This document shows positions 45,859 through 56,646 of a stretch of DNA of 64,000 nucleotides, piece by piece. Source of the DNA: Ehretia macrophylla. Taxonomy: Eukaryota; Streptophyta; Magnoliopsida; Boraginales; Ehretiaceae. The notes beneath the pieces are model-generated. The model did not search any database. It saw nothing but the letters and a program-made list of their open reading frames with translations, and was not told the origin of the DNA. The position numbers and the translations under genes were made by a program. The stretch is taken from positions 97,646,850 through 97,710,849 of the forward strand of contig CM075770.1 of assembly GCA_037974665.1 (NCBI GenBank). The letters run 5' to 3'. Positions within the stretch are counted from its first letter, which is position 1, and each line of letters begins with the position of its first letter.

Positions 45859-48800
45859 CTAGTATTCGTAAGGAAGACTTCTTGCAAAAATACGACCATT
45901 ATCTTGAATAATATTATCCTCATTGGATTCAATCTCCACACCACGATCAAACACATCCATCGGGATTGTTTTTATCATAACATGCCATGGGGGACATAAA
46001 GGATCTTTCACATAGAAAGCTTGTTGGACTTGAGATGGTATAACAAATGGCTCATGAGTGATCCGCTCCTCAGTATACGCCAAACGTGTGAAATTTACAA
46101 GTGTAAACCCAAATTTGTCTTTTTTCACCCTCTCTCCCATGTTAGATCAGCCCAATTACAACGAAACAACACAACCTTAAATTTTCCAGAATAGTCTATC
46201 AATATCTCTGTGAGTTCGCCAAAGTACTCAGCTTCTTCGTCAACTAGATTTGGATCTTGAGAAGAAGCTACACTTGGCATTGTCAATGTTACAACCATTC
46301 CATACTGGTGAGTTCTTTTTCCCCTATTTCCTTCCTTCGTACGAAACTTAATCCCATTGGAAATAAACATTAGCAACTTTTTACAAATTTTGAAAGACCC
46401 ACAGAAAGCCATCATATTCTTTCTGACACATTCTTGTTATCTATATTTGATACCTATATTGTGAAAGATTAGTATTTTCAGTCAAAAAAGATTTAGCTCA
46501 TATGACATGATTGAAAAAAAAGTTCATACTTACATGGGTTTTAAATCATGCATGAAATTCATTTGCCACCAACTGTTGCAGTGCGCTAGAATTGTTGTCA
46601 TATCTCCTATGACGAAAATTTTGAATCTTGTATCTCTTAAATTCTCTACATAAAGAAAGAAAACAAATTTCGTTAAAAAAAACATCCATAAATAAGACCC
46701 AAGAATGGATGTAAAAGACGTGACTTACTCAACATACGATTATATTTCATCAAGATATAACAAGACATATTAGTGTGCTTGCGCCAATAAATCATCCAAT
46801 ACTTTAACCTCAATTGCTCCATTGATTATACTACCACTTGTAAACAAAACTTTATCTCTTTCTATAGGATCAATGTCATTATTCTAGTGTGGTTTGGTCG
46901 ATTAAAAATTGTCTCAATCCCATCAAAATATCTGGAGCAAAAAGTATGATACTCTTCCGCAATATAACCCTCTGCAATTGAACCTTCAAGATGTGCTCTA
47001 TTACCGACATACTTTTTGAATACTTTCAAGCACCTATAGTAGATTTAAACTGATTATATGAGATTGAAAAAATCAATTTGTAGCATATTTGCAAATGCAC
47101 ACATCTAATTAAAATAATAATACCTTTCAATTGGATATATCCATCTAAATTGGACTGGGTCTGCATTCTTTGCCTCATCTGCAAGGTGGATGACCAAATG
47201 TACCATTATAGTGAAAATGAGGGAGGGAAACATTTTTCCATGTGACACAGTACTAATGTTGCACAAGACTTCAATATATCTAACTCATCAATATTGAGTG
47301 TCTTATTACATATAGCCTTGAAAATGCTACTCAATTCAATTATAAGCTTCGTAACTTGTTTGTTCATAGACGAGTCCAATTCAACAAGAAGTATATTTTC
47401 CATCAATATGTGATAATCATAGGTCTTAAGGGATTGTAGTTTTCTTTTCTTAACATTAATACCCCTTGATATTTGTGATGCATAACCATCAGGTACTTTG
47501 ACATCTTTCAATACACTGAGAAATATTCCTTTCTCTTTTCTAGTCATTGAATAAGAACTAGGAGGAAAAAACACTCTTCCACTGGGTTGCTCCACAAGAT
47601 GAAGTTTCTCCCATATTCCCATGTCTCTCAAGTCATAGTGTGCTTTTGGATCATTTTTACTATTTCTTTTGATGTTCAATAATGTTCTAAGCACATTTTC
47701 ACATACATTTTTCTCAATATGCATAATGCCAAGATTATGACGTAGTATATTGAACTCCCAATAAGGCAATTTAAAGAAATTTTTTTTTTCTATGACATTA
47801 AGTCACCAACAATCTCATCACTCTCTTCAATTTTTGTATTATCAAAAGACTCATTTATTGTACATGTAGTTCTTTATCTCTTTCTTTTAGAAGTGTTTTC
47901 CTCGTTCCTTGAATTAAATATGGTCTCATTGATGAAATTAACCTCTTCCAATTGCCTTAATGCATCTGACCCAGACAATGTTTTTGGTGTTATTCCCTAT
48001 TTCTCAATCCCGTCAAAATCATGCTTTTGTGCTCAAAATTTGTGCGATTCACTCCACCACCGATGATGTTCTAAATAACAAAATTTGCGCCCATTAGGTA
48101 ACCACTTTGATTCTATCATATTTGCACAACAAGGACATGTTTTCTTTCCTCTTGTACTCCAACCTGATAAATAAGCATAGGCAGGAAAATCATTAATAGT
48201 CCACATTAATGCAGCTCGCATTGTGAAATTGTTTTTACTTGTTGCATCATATGTTCAGATGCCTTCCCACAATTGTAGCAACTCATTAATAAGTGGCTAA
48301 AGAAAAATATCTATTGTATCTCATGTAGCCTCTTTTCTTAGGATGATCGTTGATAATATTAATGAAGATTGTTTCATGCACATCCACGGGGGTAAATTAT
48401 ATGGGGATCAGAATTACAGGCCATATACTATATGCATTGTTCATTAAACCAAATAGATTAAAACCATCACTCGCTAATCCAAGTCTAACATTTCGAGGAT
48501 CACTAGCAAAATTAGGACATCTTTGATCAAATGTCTTCTACCCATGTGAATCAGTAGGATGCATTAAAAGTCCGTTATTTGTGTGACTCTCATTATGCCA
48601 TAACATCGAAGAAGATGTCTTTGATGAAGTATACAACCTTTGTTACCTCAGGATCAAAGGAAAGTACCTCATAATTTTACAAGTTGTGTCTTCTTCTTTC
48701 TATGTCCTTTGGCACTAATATCATCGTCTTGTTGCCAACGCGAAGCATTACAAATATGACAAGATTATTGCTCTACTTTATCTTCCTTATAAACATACAA

Positions 48801-48992
48801 TTATTTGGGCATACATCAATATTTTCGTACACCCAAACCCAAAGCATTTGTTATCTTTGTTTCATATAGATTTGCCGGAATGTTTGATTCTGGAAATTGT
48901 TGTTTTAAGAATTGAAGAAGAATGCCCACTGATGTTCTACTCTATTTGTAGTATGACTTTATATGCATCAGTTGGATTGTAAATGACAAAAT
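45859..48992 (-). pseudogene. CACTA TNP2-type transposase, central and C-terminal part
   Basis: Right to left, in several frames: a decayed stretch with DP.VTKVVYFIKDIFFDV (frame-shifted), NLPPWMCMK, PLINELLQLWEGI, then MRAALMWTINDFPAYAYLSG and WSTRGKKTCPCCANMIESKW (cysteine pairs). After these come FNILRHNLGIMHIEKNVCEN, LRTLLNIKRNSKNDPKAHYD, VLKDVKVPDGYASQISRGIN, TYDYHILMENILLVELDSSM and CHMEKCFPPSFSL. Then HLEGSIAEGYIAEEYHTFCS, ISNGIKFRTKEGNRGKRTH, YFGELTEILIDYSGKFKVVL, FRCNWADLTW, KFGFTLVNFTRL and AFYVKDPLCPPWHVMIKTIP. This order is that of the Transposase_21 (TNP2) family, which cuts and joins CACTA ends. Many stops and frameshifts make it non-functional. Confidence 0.9.
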
Positions 48993-49868
48993 TGTCACGT
49001 CCCAATCCTATCTCGCCTAGGACGAAGTTTGGACGCAATAGAATTTCGATATTATAATGCTTGTAATATGCCACTTATGACAAATGAACCTGCACAATAA
49101 TTCACTTAATGCACCTGGAAGACCTACTTTATACATAGGCATAATAGATACATGGTTTTTTGACGTAGCATACATAAGTCTAGCATTATGTACATGTTCA
49201 AAATAAACAACCATATTTACAACACAAGTCATCTAGACTTCAAAATAGACAACTTTGGACAAATACATTACATGATTCAAAGATGTATTTCTTTCAAATG
49301 AAAATCCAACTAAAAGCCAAATCTTTTATATTACAACAAAAGTTCATAATCTAACACTTAATACATAAGCCAAAGTAAGACTTTCCATTATAAGACAAAC
49401 TATGATCAAAAGTCTTTAGATTACATATGAATTATATAACAACAATTTGTACATAAACAACATCCATAGAAGTACAAGCAAGCGTTCATTTTCAATCTCA
49501 TTGGGGCTCGATTTCGGCTTCACCTGAAATGTTCATTAAAATGGGGTGAGCTACACAAGCTTAGTGAGGAGGTGAACATGAAGGTTTGAAAAAGCATTTT
49601 CTTGGAAATCCATTTGAAAATGTGCGTTTGAAACAATATGTAAACATTAAGCACATAATCCTAAGTAACTCAAGGAAACACTAGGCACTTAAACACAATT
49701 AACTCAAGAAAATACTTTAACCAACAGTCAACTCAAGTAAGTACTTTTAAACAATGTACAACATTAGGCATTTAATTATATTTGGCTCAAGTAACATTAA
49801 AACTTTATAACCAATCAAAAGGATATGCTAAACATTGTTAATGCCACTTACACATTCGCATTCAAGAC

Positions 49869-50172
49869 CATGGTAGTCATGCCAATACACTAGCAAGCCT
49901 AATGCCGCACGGAGTGACACGATGCTACCATTTGCATTCAAGCTCATGGTAGTCATGCCAATACACCAGCAAGCCCGATATCGCCCGGAGTGACATGACG
50001 CTACTATTCGCATTCAAGACCATGGTAGTCATGCCAATACACCGGCAAGTCTGATGCTGCCCGTAGTGACATGATACTACCATACCTCGCTTACATTCAC
50101 CTTCAAGGCCATGGTAGTCATTCCAATACACCAGCAAGCCCGATGCCGCCTGAAGTGACACAACGCTACTAT
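49869..50172 (-). repeat. Four tandem copies of the CATGGTAG...CTACCAT block
   Basis: Units start at 49869, 49945, 50021 and 50110 (steps 76, 76 and 89). Each begins CATGGTAGTCAT and ends with a near-complement such as GCTACCAT, so each can fold. Other LTRs of the family in this window have one copy (24119-24181, about 31398-31460). Confidence 0.9.
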
Positions 50173-50763
50173 GCCTCCCTTTATACATTCGCATTCAATC
50201 ACATAATCACGCATTCACTTCATTTTGAAAGGACAACAAAGTAGGTTGCCCCTCAACCATTTAACATTCAACCAACATTTCAAAAACACCTAACAATAAC
50301 ATTTACTAGGTAACAAGGTAGGTTATCCAACCATTTGCAACACGTTTAAACATTTAGACATTTCCATTAGCACTTAGCATTTCACATAAGCATTTCCTTG
50401 GGTTAACTTCAATAGAGTTCAATAGCAATAAACTCAACAACTAGCATTTAACACATTTACCTATAGTTTACAATGCAACACAAGTGCAGAGAACAACATA
50501 ATCATGTTCTACAACATCTAACAACTAACTTTTATCCAACAATTAACCCACTTATAAAGCCAAACAAATACACAATCCTTGCACAATCAATACATTAGCC
50601 AACTAGGGGGTAATATAAGTGCAAAACATTAGCAAAACCAAGCATAAAACAAGGTTAATAAGCAATATACAAGAAATGCACCTTTGCTGGAATTTTTGAA
50701 AAATTCACAAAAATGCCACCAAAATCCACCAAAATTGTATCCAAGCCATGAAATTATGTTATG

Positions 50764-50766
<3 letters not shown>

Positions 50767-50806
<40 letters not shown>
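50767..50806. repeat. (AT)n microsatellite
   Basis: About 20 AT dinucleotides inside the solo LTR. Confidence 0.95.
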
Positions 50807-50809
<3 letters not shown>

Positions 50810-51585
50810 AATGAGCTTCATATCTAAGCTAGGAACAAGAATTAATCTCATAACTACCCACAATTTTACCCTATAACACTTTCAAGCTAGCATTTAACAT
50901 TTGATGGTTCATTCAAGCTCCAATGCATATATGTTACTCTCAAAGCACCACTTAGTAAGATATACATGCACAATTAACAAATATAACACCATTACATGGT
51001 TTCATAGCAAAACAACAAACTTTAAACTTTGAGATTTAAAACCCCTCACCTATAATTAAGAATAATGCAAGAAAATGGCAAGGTTAAGCAAGAATGAGCA
51101 AAATCCACTTCCAATTTGGCCTAAAATTCACACTTTCTTCTTCTTCTTCAAAATCACCTAACCCTAACTATTCAAATTTTTTTCCTCTTTCTTGGCCTTG
51201 GCCGATTCTAGCTTCTTTCTCTTTTTTTTGTTTTGTTTTGTTATGTTATTTTAAGTGGTCTTGCTCAATATAAGTCAAAAGGCTAAGTAGAAGAAATATC
51301 TATTAAGGTTAAAAGAGCACTAATGAATGCTCTTTTATTAAAATGACAAGCAGACAAAATATGCTAAGTGTTGAAAGACTACTAATTCATTAGCAATTCT
51401 AATAATAACGACCTTGTCCTAGTTTGCTAAATTAACTAAAATGCCAATTAAATTCCAAATACATGCAATTTAAATTCACATATTACTTACCAATACTAAA
51501 TAAATCACTTAAATGCACATATATCTTCAAATAATAATTAAAGCAAGTAAATGCACATAAATTCATGTTTGGGTCTCACAAAAAT

Positions 51586-52137
51586 AGTTTATTTGGATCC
51601 ATGATAAAGTTCTTTTTTACCTTCCTCAAAATATTTAAAAAATCCAGTAGCTTCTACATTAAGACCATTATCAGTTTGAATGTGAGGCTTAATATTATCA
51701 TTGTCATCCTCATTATTTTTTTCTCCCTCTATATTTTCATTTGTTGGATTTGACATATCATGAAGTCCAAATGCATCCCTCACTAAGTCATGTATATCAA
51801 AATGGTCTTCAAATGGATTATCGTGTAGCCTATCTATAGGAGTAGGAGGTGGTGCATCTCTAGCTATAAAATCTTCTCCATGGAAAACCCAGAGATTATA
51901 CCCTTTAGTCATCCCTTTCCAAACTACATGACTTTTTACATCATTGCAAACTTTCTATTTACGATTGGCATATGAAACACAAGGGCATAATATCTTCCTG
52001 AAATGTGTACTAGTGTGACTGAATGCAACATCAAGAAATTTGTCCAAACCATCAAGGTATTCATTGCTAGACCATGGTTTCACCATCCAACTCTTATCTA
52101 TTATAATGTCTATGAAAATAAAACCAAAATTCAACAT
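51586..52137 (-). pseudogene. CACTA TNP2-type transposase, N-terminal part
   Basis: The minus strand reads DKSWMVKPWSSNEYLDGLDK, FLDVAFSHTS and ILCPCVSYANRK, the Transpos_assoc domain that starts TNP2 proteins (family: DRSWMY..R.S.EY..G...F, CPC..C.N). Then MTKGYNLWVFHGE and an acidic stretch (HDLVRDAFGLHD, NEDDNDNIKPH). The third Cys/Asn pattern is altered to CVSYANRK. It is separated from the rest of the transposase by the solo LTR at 48993-51580. Confidence 0.85.
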
Positions 52138-53327
52138 TAAGAATGTATGCCACCTTATAGATAAAATCCAACTTCAACTAAACAATATTATTTTTTCTTA
52201 TTTTAATTCATTAACATGCTTCATCTAAAGCAGAACTGTATTTAACAATGTTTTGTCTAGGAAAATTTGTGAAATTCATAATTTTTCTGGCACTCAGCTT
52301 AATCTTCATAATTCACAATTTTTTTTTTTTGGGTTTTTTCCTAAGAAGCATTGACACAAACAGATGTAGTTCAATTACGATCATAGTGAGAAAAGAATAA
52401 AATAAATAAAATTGAAATAGCCTAATTGAGATGGAAACAAGATGAACCTAATAATGTAGAACAATTGAGATCAATTTCAGCACTTGGAATTGAATATTTC
52501 TCTTGTTTCTTCTTCTTTACTGCAAATAGGATACCATAAATAAATCAAGAAATGTAGATATATACATAAAATGTAGTTTTATGTACTATTAAAAATAGAT
52601 TGTTATCAGTATGCTGGCATCTATTAGTTTTTATTCTTCATTCTATTAGGCCATGGGACCTCTATTAGGTTTCTTATAGAAACTCGGAAAATATACAAAG
52701 TAATGATCAACAATATACCCTTTAAGATCCACCAAACATCTATTATTAGGAACAAGTCGACGAAAGGAAGCCTTCTCTCTAATCGATTTGCTCTGAGCAT
52801 TAAATTGCAATTCACAATATCAATCACTTTATTGTCACATTTAAACAACAAAAATAAACAAAAAAATGTCCATTTCAACTATGGTAAATAACATGGTCAA
52901 ACTTGAATACAAAAGGCTCGTGCACAGAACTCCTACAATGCATCAGTAATAAACTTTCGAGCTTAGCGTATTCTTGAGAAATTTAAACATGCTGAAAACA
53001 AAAAAAATAAAATTAAAAATCTAATATTACCATTTTATAGTGATCAGGTTTCTCAATGTTCTTAGTGAAGCTAGCTATAAGACCTCATTTCAAATAGTGA
53101 ACTGCAACTCTTTATTCTTGTCCTTGACCTTCTTGACTATCACTTACATCATCTCTACACACAATCGACGACCTGTTACCCGTTCACCTATACATAGAAG
53201 GCAAAGTCAACTCCTGCAAAAGAGAAAAGAATCCAGCGACCTCTTGAGCATTTTTTTTTAAGCAACAGTAGCAAGAGTGAGTGTAAGTGGTTCTGTTTTT
53301 TGTTTACCAGTAATAGATCACGGTTTG
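52138..53327. other. Region upstream of the TNP2 gene, no gene assigned
   Basis: This should be the 5' part of the CACTA element, since the transposase reads leftward. AT-rich, with open frames at 52624-52878 and 53040-53261 that show no known domain. No right CACTA terminus was found. Confidence 0.45.
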
Positions 53328-53652
53328 TGTAACACCCTAATCCCTCACGGAATCAGGTCCCCAATCCAAAACCCCAAGGCACGAAAAACAAAGAACAACA
53401 GACAGAGTCTCCCCTATACCTAGGACAATTCACAACCTGCACACAGAAGAATACACGCAAGCAACATCCACAATTACTACCATCACACATATATAAAGTT
53501 CTTTTTAAGATCATATGATAGTTCTAACTTTCTTTTATTTGACAAATTAGTTACATAGGGCTACTAAGCTAGGTATTAATAACTAAAGTAGTTATGTAAA
53601 TCATTATACATGCCACTACAATAAGACTTAACTTTAAATACAAGTAGACTAC
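53328..53652 (-). repeat. LTR fragment of the large family (3' terminal part, minus orientation)
   Basis: It starts TGTAACACCCTAATCCCTC and contains CAGAGTCTCCCCTATACCTAGG. The reverse complement of the LARD LTR end has TGTAACACCCCGATCCCTCT and CGGAGTCTCCCCTGTTCCTA at the same spacing. The fragment stops where the Copia LTR starts at 53653; the rest would lie beyond the window. Confidence 0.75.
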
Positions 53653-54097
53653 TGTTAGGGATATGCCCCAATGTTATAGATTAGATGACCTAATTAGGGT
53701 TTAATAAGAATATATATGCTTGTATACACAATGATGTTTTTGGATATTCATATTCTTCGCCTTGATATGAATGTGTCCCTAGTGTTTATCGGAGAAGAAA
53801 AATATTCTAAAAGAGTTTAGAATACTTCACTGTTTTTCTTCGATATGATAAACATTAAGAATTGAATCATAACCCTTCAGATTATTTGACTGGGACTAGA
53901 ATAATCAAGTACGGGTTATCATATGTTATTACCTTTGATTAACATAGTGATGTTAATGATAAATGATGGTATGTGAAGTGTCAAAACAACATGGGATGTG
54001 GACTAATATATATATGAGTGATCGTCAGTGGTACGAATCATTTATTGTGATGATACATGGTGAACTATATGATTTCAGGTTAATAGTTTACTATTTA
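53653..54097 (+). repeat. Angela/Tork-like Copia 5' LTR, part 1
   Basis: It starts TGTTAGGGATATGCCCC, a start typical of Angela/Tork-type Copia LTRs. A long hairpin lies at 53784-53853. The LTR is interrupted at 54098 by the LARD element and resumes at 61046. Confidence 0.72.
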
Positions 54098-56632
54098 TGT
54101 GATAACCCGAACCCGGCATGCATTTAATGGCATTTAATTGCATTTAATCAAGTGTTATCTTAAATGTTAGCATTGAATTTTGTGTTTATTTTTAGTTAAA
54201 CATTCATTTGTAGCTTTATTTTCATATTTATGTTAATCGGTTTTATTTTTCTTGCATCTTAATGCTCGGTTTTCAATTAAATGAAAAGTAGCTCCGAGCC
54301 GGAGTAAATTTTCAACTATGTTGCTTTTCAAAATTATATTTTCTTAAATTCTTTGAGATTTAATTGTTATTCTTTTATTGTCGCAAAGTGCATTGCATTT
54401 CGAGAGCGATAGTTAGAGAGTGTTTTCTAGTCCTCACTAATAGTGAAAACTAGTATTTATTGTTTTAATTTTAGTGTTTTAGTTGTTGTTAGCTAGAATT
54501 AAAATTGTGCTAGTTGTTTAAGCTTTAAAATGCAAGAAATAAGCTTATTTGACCAATTTTTAGTTAGCTTTGACCTAGACCTTGACTTTGACCAAGCTTG
54601 TCATCTTTTATTAAGCAAATAAGAAGGCAAAAAAATGAAAAACAAAGCTGAAAAAAACAAGGAGCTGGCCGAAACCAAGAGAAGAGAAAAAAAAAACATT
54701 TCAACATTCCAAACTTCAAATCTTCGCGAGAGCTTGCACGGGGTTGTTTCCGAGGCATCCAGCGTGGGTTTCCTTGCGTCTAGGAGCGTCTAAGGTAAGG
54801 GTTTCATCGTTATTTGCGCATTTGAAATTATTGTATCTAAACTTTAATTTTTGTGATTTAACCGTAGGTTGTTATTTTATCCGCTTCGTTGCTTAAAGAA
54901 TGTTCCCTAGCAATCGTAGAACATGTATTTAAAGCTTTTTAGCATTTTCTGCGGTTGAATATCAAAATTGAAATTGAATAGTAAATTGTGAATAGTAAAC
55001 TCCCGTTTCGATGAAGTTGCTTCGTTATGCGTTCTGATGATGTGAAAAGGTGCTAGATATGCTAGAATACCTAAATGTATGGTTTAATTGGATTGTGTAA
55101 TGGAAAAACAGAGAAAAATGCCTTGGTACAAGTTGGAGTCGTTTAGGCCGAGTTTAGCATTTTCTCGTTTTGCGTGATGGCATTGTCTCAGGAGGCCATG
55201 GAAGCACTTTTGGTATGGTTATGACGTTGGTTAGGTGTTTGGTTAGGGTAGCGGTAGTTCAAACGAGCAAAGGGAGAAATCGAGGCTTTACGGGAATTCT
55301 AGGGGGAAGTAGGGTTTCGGGGTCTTTAGACGTGCCTTATGGTGACCTAGGAGGATTGGTGAAGTCGGTTTCCAAAACTCGTGGCTCGTTTGAAAGTAGT
55401 AGCGTTTTGAAAGTTGGGGTCATTTTGTAATTTTGTGTGTTTTCATAGTATAATGCCTATAGAATGCTAAATAATGCTTGTTATGCTTGTTAAAGTTGAT
55501 TATGATTGAATTTGTATATCAGTTGTTGATAATGCTTGTTAGTGTTGTACTTGTTACTTTATTGATTGTAATTTCTTATTGTGTGCTTATTGTATCGCAT
55601 GTTGTTACTGACTTGCACTTTAGTGCCTTGCTCGATTATCGTTAAATATCTTGTATTGCATTGCATAAGTGTCAGGCGTGTGAGTGATGGGCCTCTCTGG
55701 GTAGCCTCGGGTTGCCAGTGTTGGTTGCTCTAGCTCCGTGTCCTATTCCCTTTCTCGCTTGGGTTGCCGCCCAGGGAGTTTTGGGTCGTAGAATTGACAG
55801 AGTATGTCCGGAGTACTCTAAACGGAAGTTATAAGGTGGGTGAGCCGGCGCGTCATCGTTAAAGTCATCGAAATCGTGATTGGTACATTACTCGCTCGAG
55901 TGAACCATAGCCTTCAAAGTGTGGTATAGCTTTGAAAGGTTGTGTTAATGCTTTCTTAATTGTTTATTGTATTGTCGTTTACATTGAATGTTTCCTTATT
56001 GATTATGTTGCTTAATTGTATCTAATTGCATTGCACGAACTTCTTTCTCTCCACCTCGATATCTGTCTCGCCCTCACTGAGTATACGTGTTGAGTATACT
56101 CACTCCTCCCACCACATTTCAGGAAATTGCCTTGTTAGCTGGAAAGTTCGTGGTTATGTGAAAGATCATGCTTGAAGAGTTGTCTTGCATGCTATGTGGC
56201 TTGAGTTGTCAAAGAAGCAAAGATGTATGTTCATGTGTTGCTTGTATTTATTTTTAAAGGAAATGTAATTTAAATTTAAATAGATAATTGAGGAAGAATG
56301 AAAAGCTAGTTTATGTATTCAGATAGTATAGTTTAACTTCATTGCGTATATGTAATTGTCTAAATGAAAAGAGTTGGAATAGTTGGGTACCTGGAAATAT
56401 GTATATCTGTTGTGTTTAATGGTTGAGAACCGAGGCTCGGATGGCCTTGAGGTGTTTGTATGTTTGAACATGGTATTGGTCCACTTATATGCTGTTGCAG
56501 GTTTTACATTTTGCCTAGGAACAGGGGAGACTCCGTCCGTCTTTCTCTAAAAATTTTGCCTGGGTTTGGAATTGGGTTGTGATTAGATTGATTGATAGAA
56601 CTCCCAGTCTCGAGAGGGATCGGGGTGTTACA
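54098..56632 (+). repeat. 5' LTR of the LARD element
   Basis: Contains the family's landmarks: GGGTCGTAGAATTG with the AGAGTA/TACTCT hairpin (55799-55819), the TGAGTATAC/GTATACTCA hairpin (56078-56102), CACATTTCAGG directly after, and GGGGAGACTCCGTCCG near the end. Confidence 0.95.
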
Positions 56633-56634
56633 GG

Positions 56635-56646
56635 TGGTATTAGAGC
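56635..56646 (+). other. Primer-binding site (initiator Met tRNA)
   Basis: TGGTATTAGAGC, one base from TGGTATCAGAGC, lies two bases after the 5' LTR end TGTTACA. Confidence 0.93.

Larger units (their letters stand above)
48993..51580 (-). mobile_element. Solo LTR of the large Gypsy-type family, minus orientation
   Basis: A 2,588-bp LTR whose minus-strand ends are TGTGAGACCCAAACATG and GATTGGGACGTGACA. Perfect 5-bp duplications AAAAT flank it (48988-48992 and 51581-51585). It interrupts the TNP2 gene. It carries the stem-loop position (49547-49563), a fourfold tandem copy of the CATGGTAG...CTACCATG block and a (TA)n tract. No internal region is present. Confidence 0.93.
32732..53327 (-). mobile_element. 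CACTA (En/Spm) transposon, interrupted by two LTR insertions
   Basis: The left terminus CACTACAAAAAATTAAG (32732) matches the CACTA end signature. Subterminal repeats follow, then on the minus strand a TNPA-like gene, a captured gene fragment and a TNP2-type transposase. The order tnp2 then tnpA with the 3' end at left fits the superfamily. It is interrupted by the Sirevirus-like element (33640-43160) and a solo LTR (48993-51580). The right terminus (a CACTA sequence in reverse complement) was not found before 53327, where another LTR starts, so the right limit given is only the last base that may belong to it. Stops and frameshifts throughout mean it cannot encode its own transposase. Confidence 0.82.

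Noticed and set aside
49860-50200. CRISPR-like regularly spaced repeats
   Set aside because: Plant LTR context; the units are contiguous diverged tandem copies of an LTR block, not short identical repeats with unique spacers.
52624-52878. 84-codon frame upstream of TNP2 as a possible captured gene
   Set aside because: Protein-like words occur in two phases, but no family is recognisable and no splice structure is supported.
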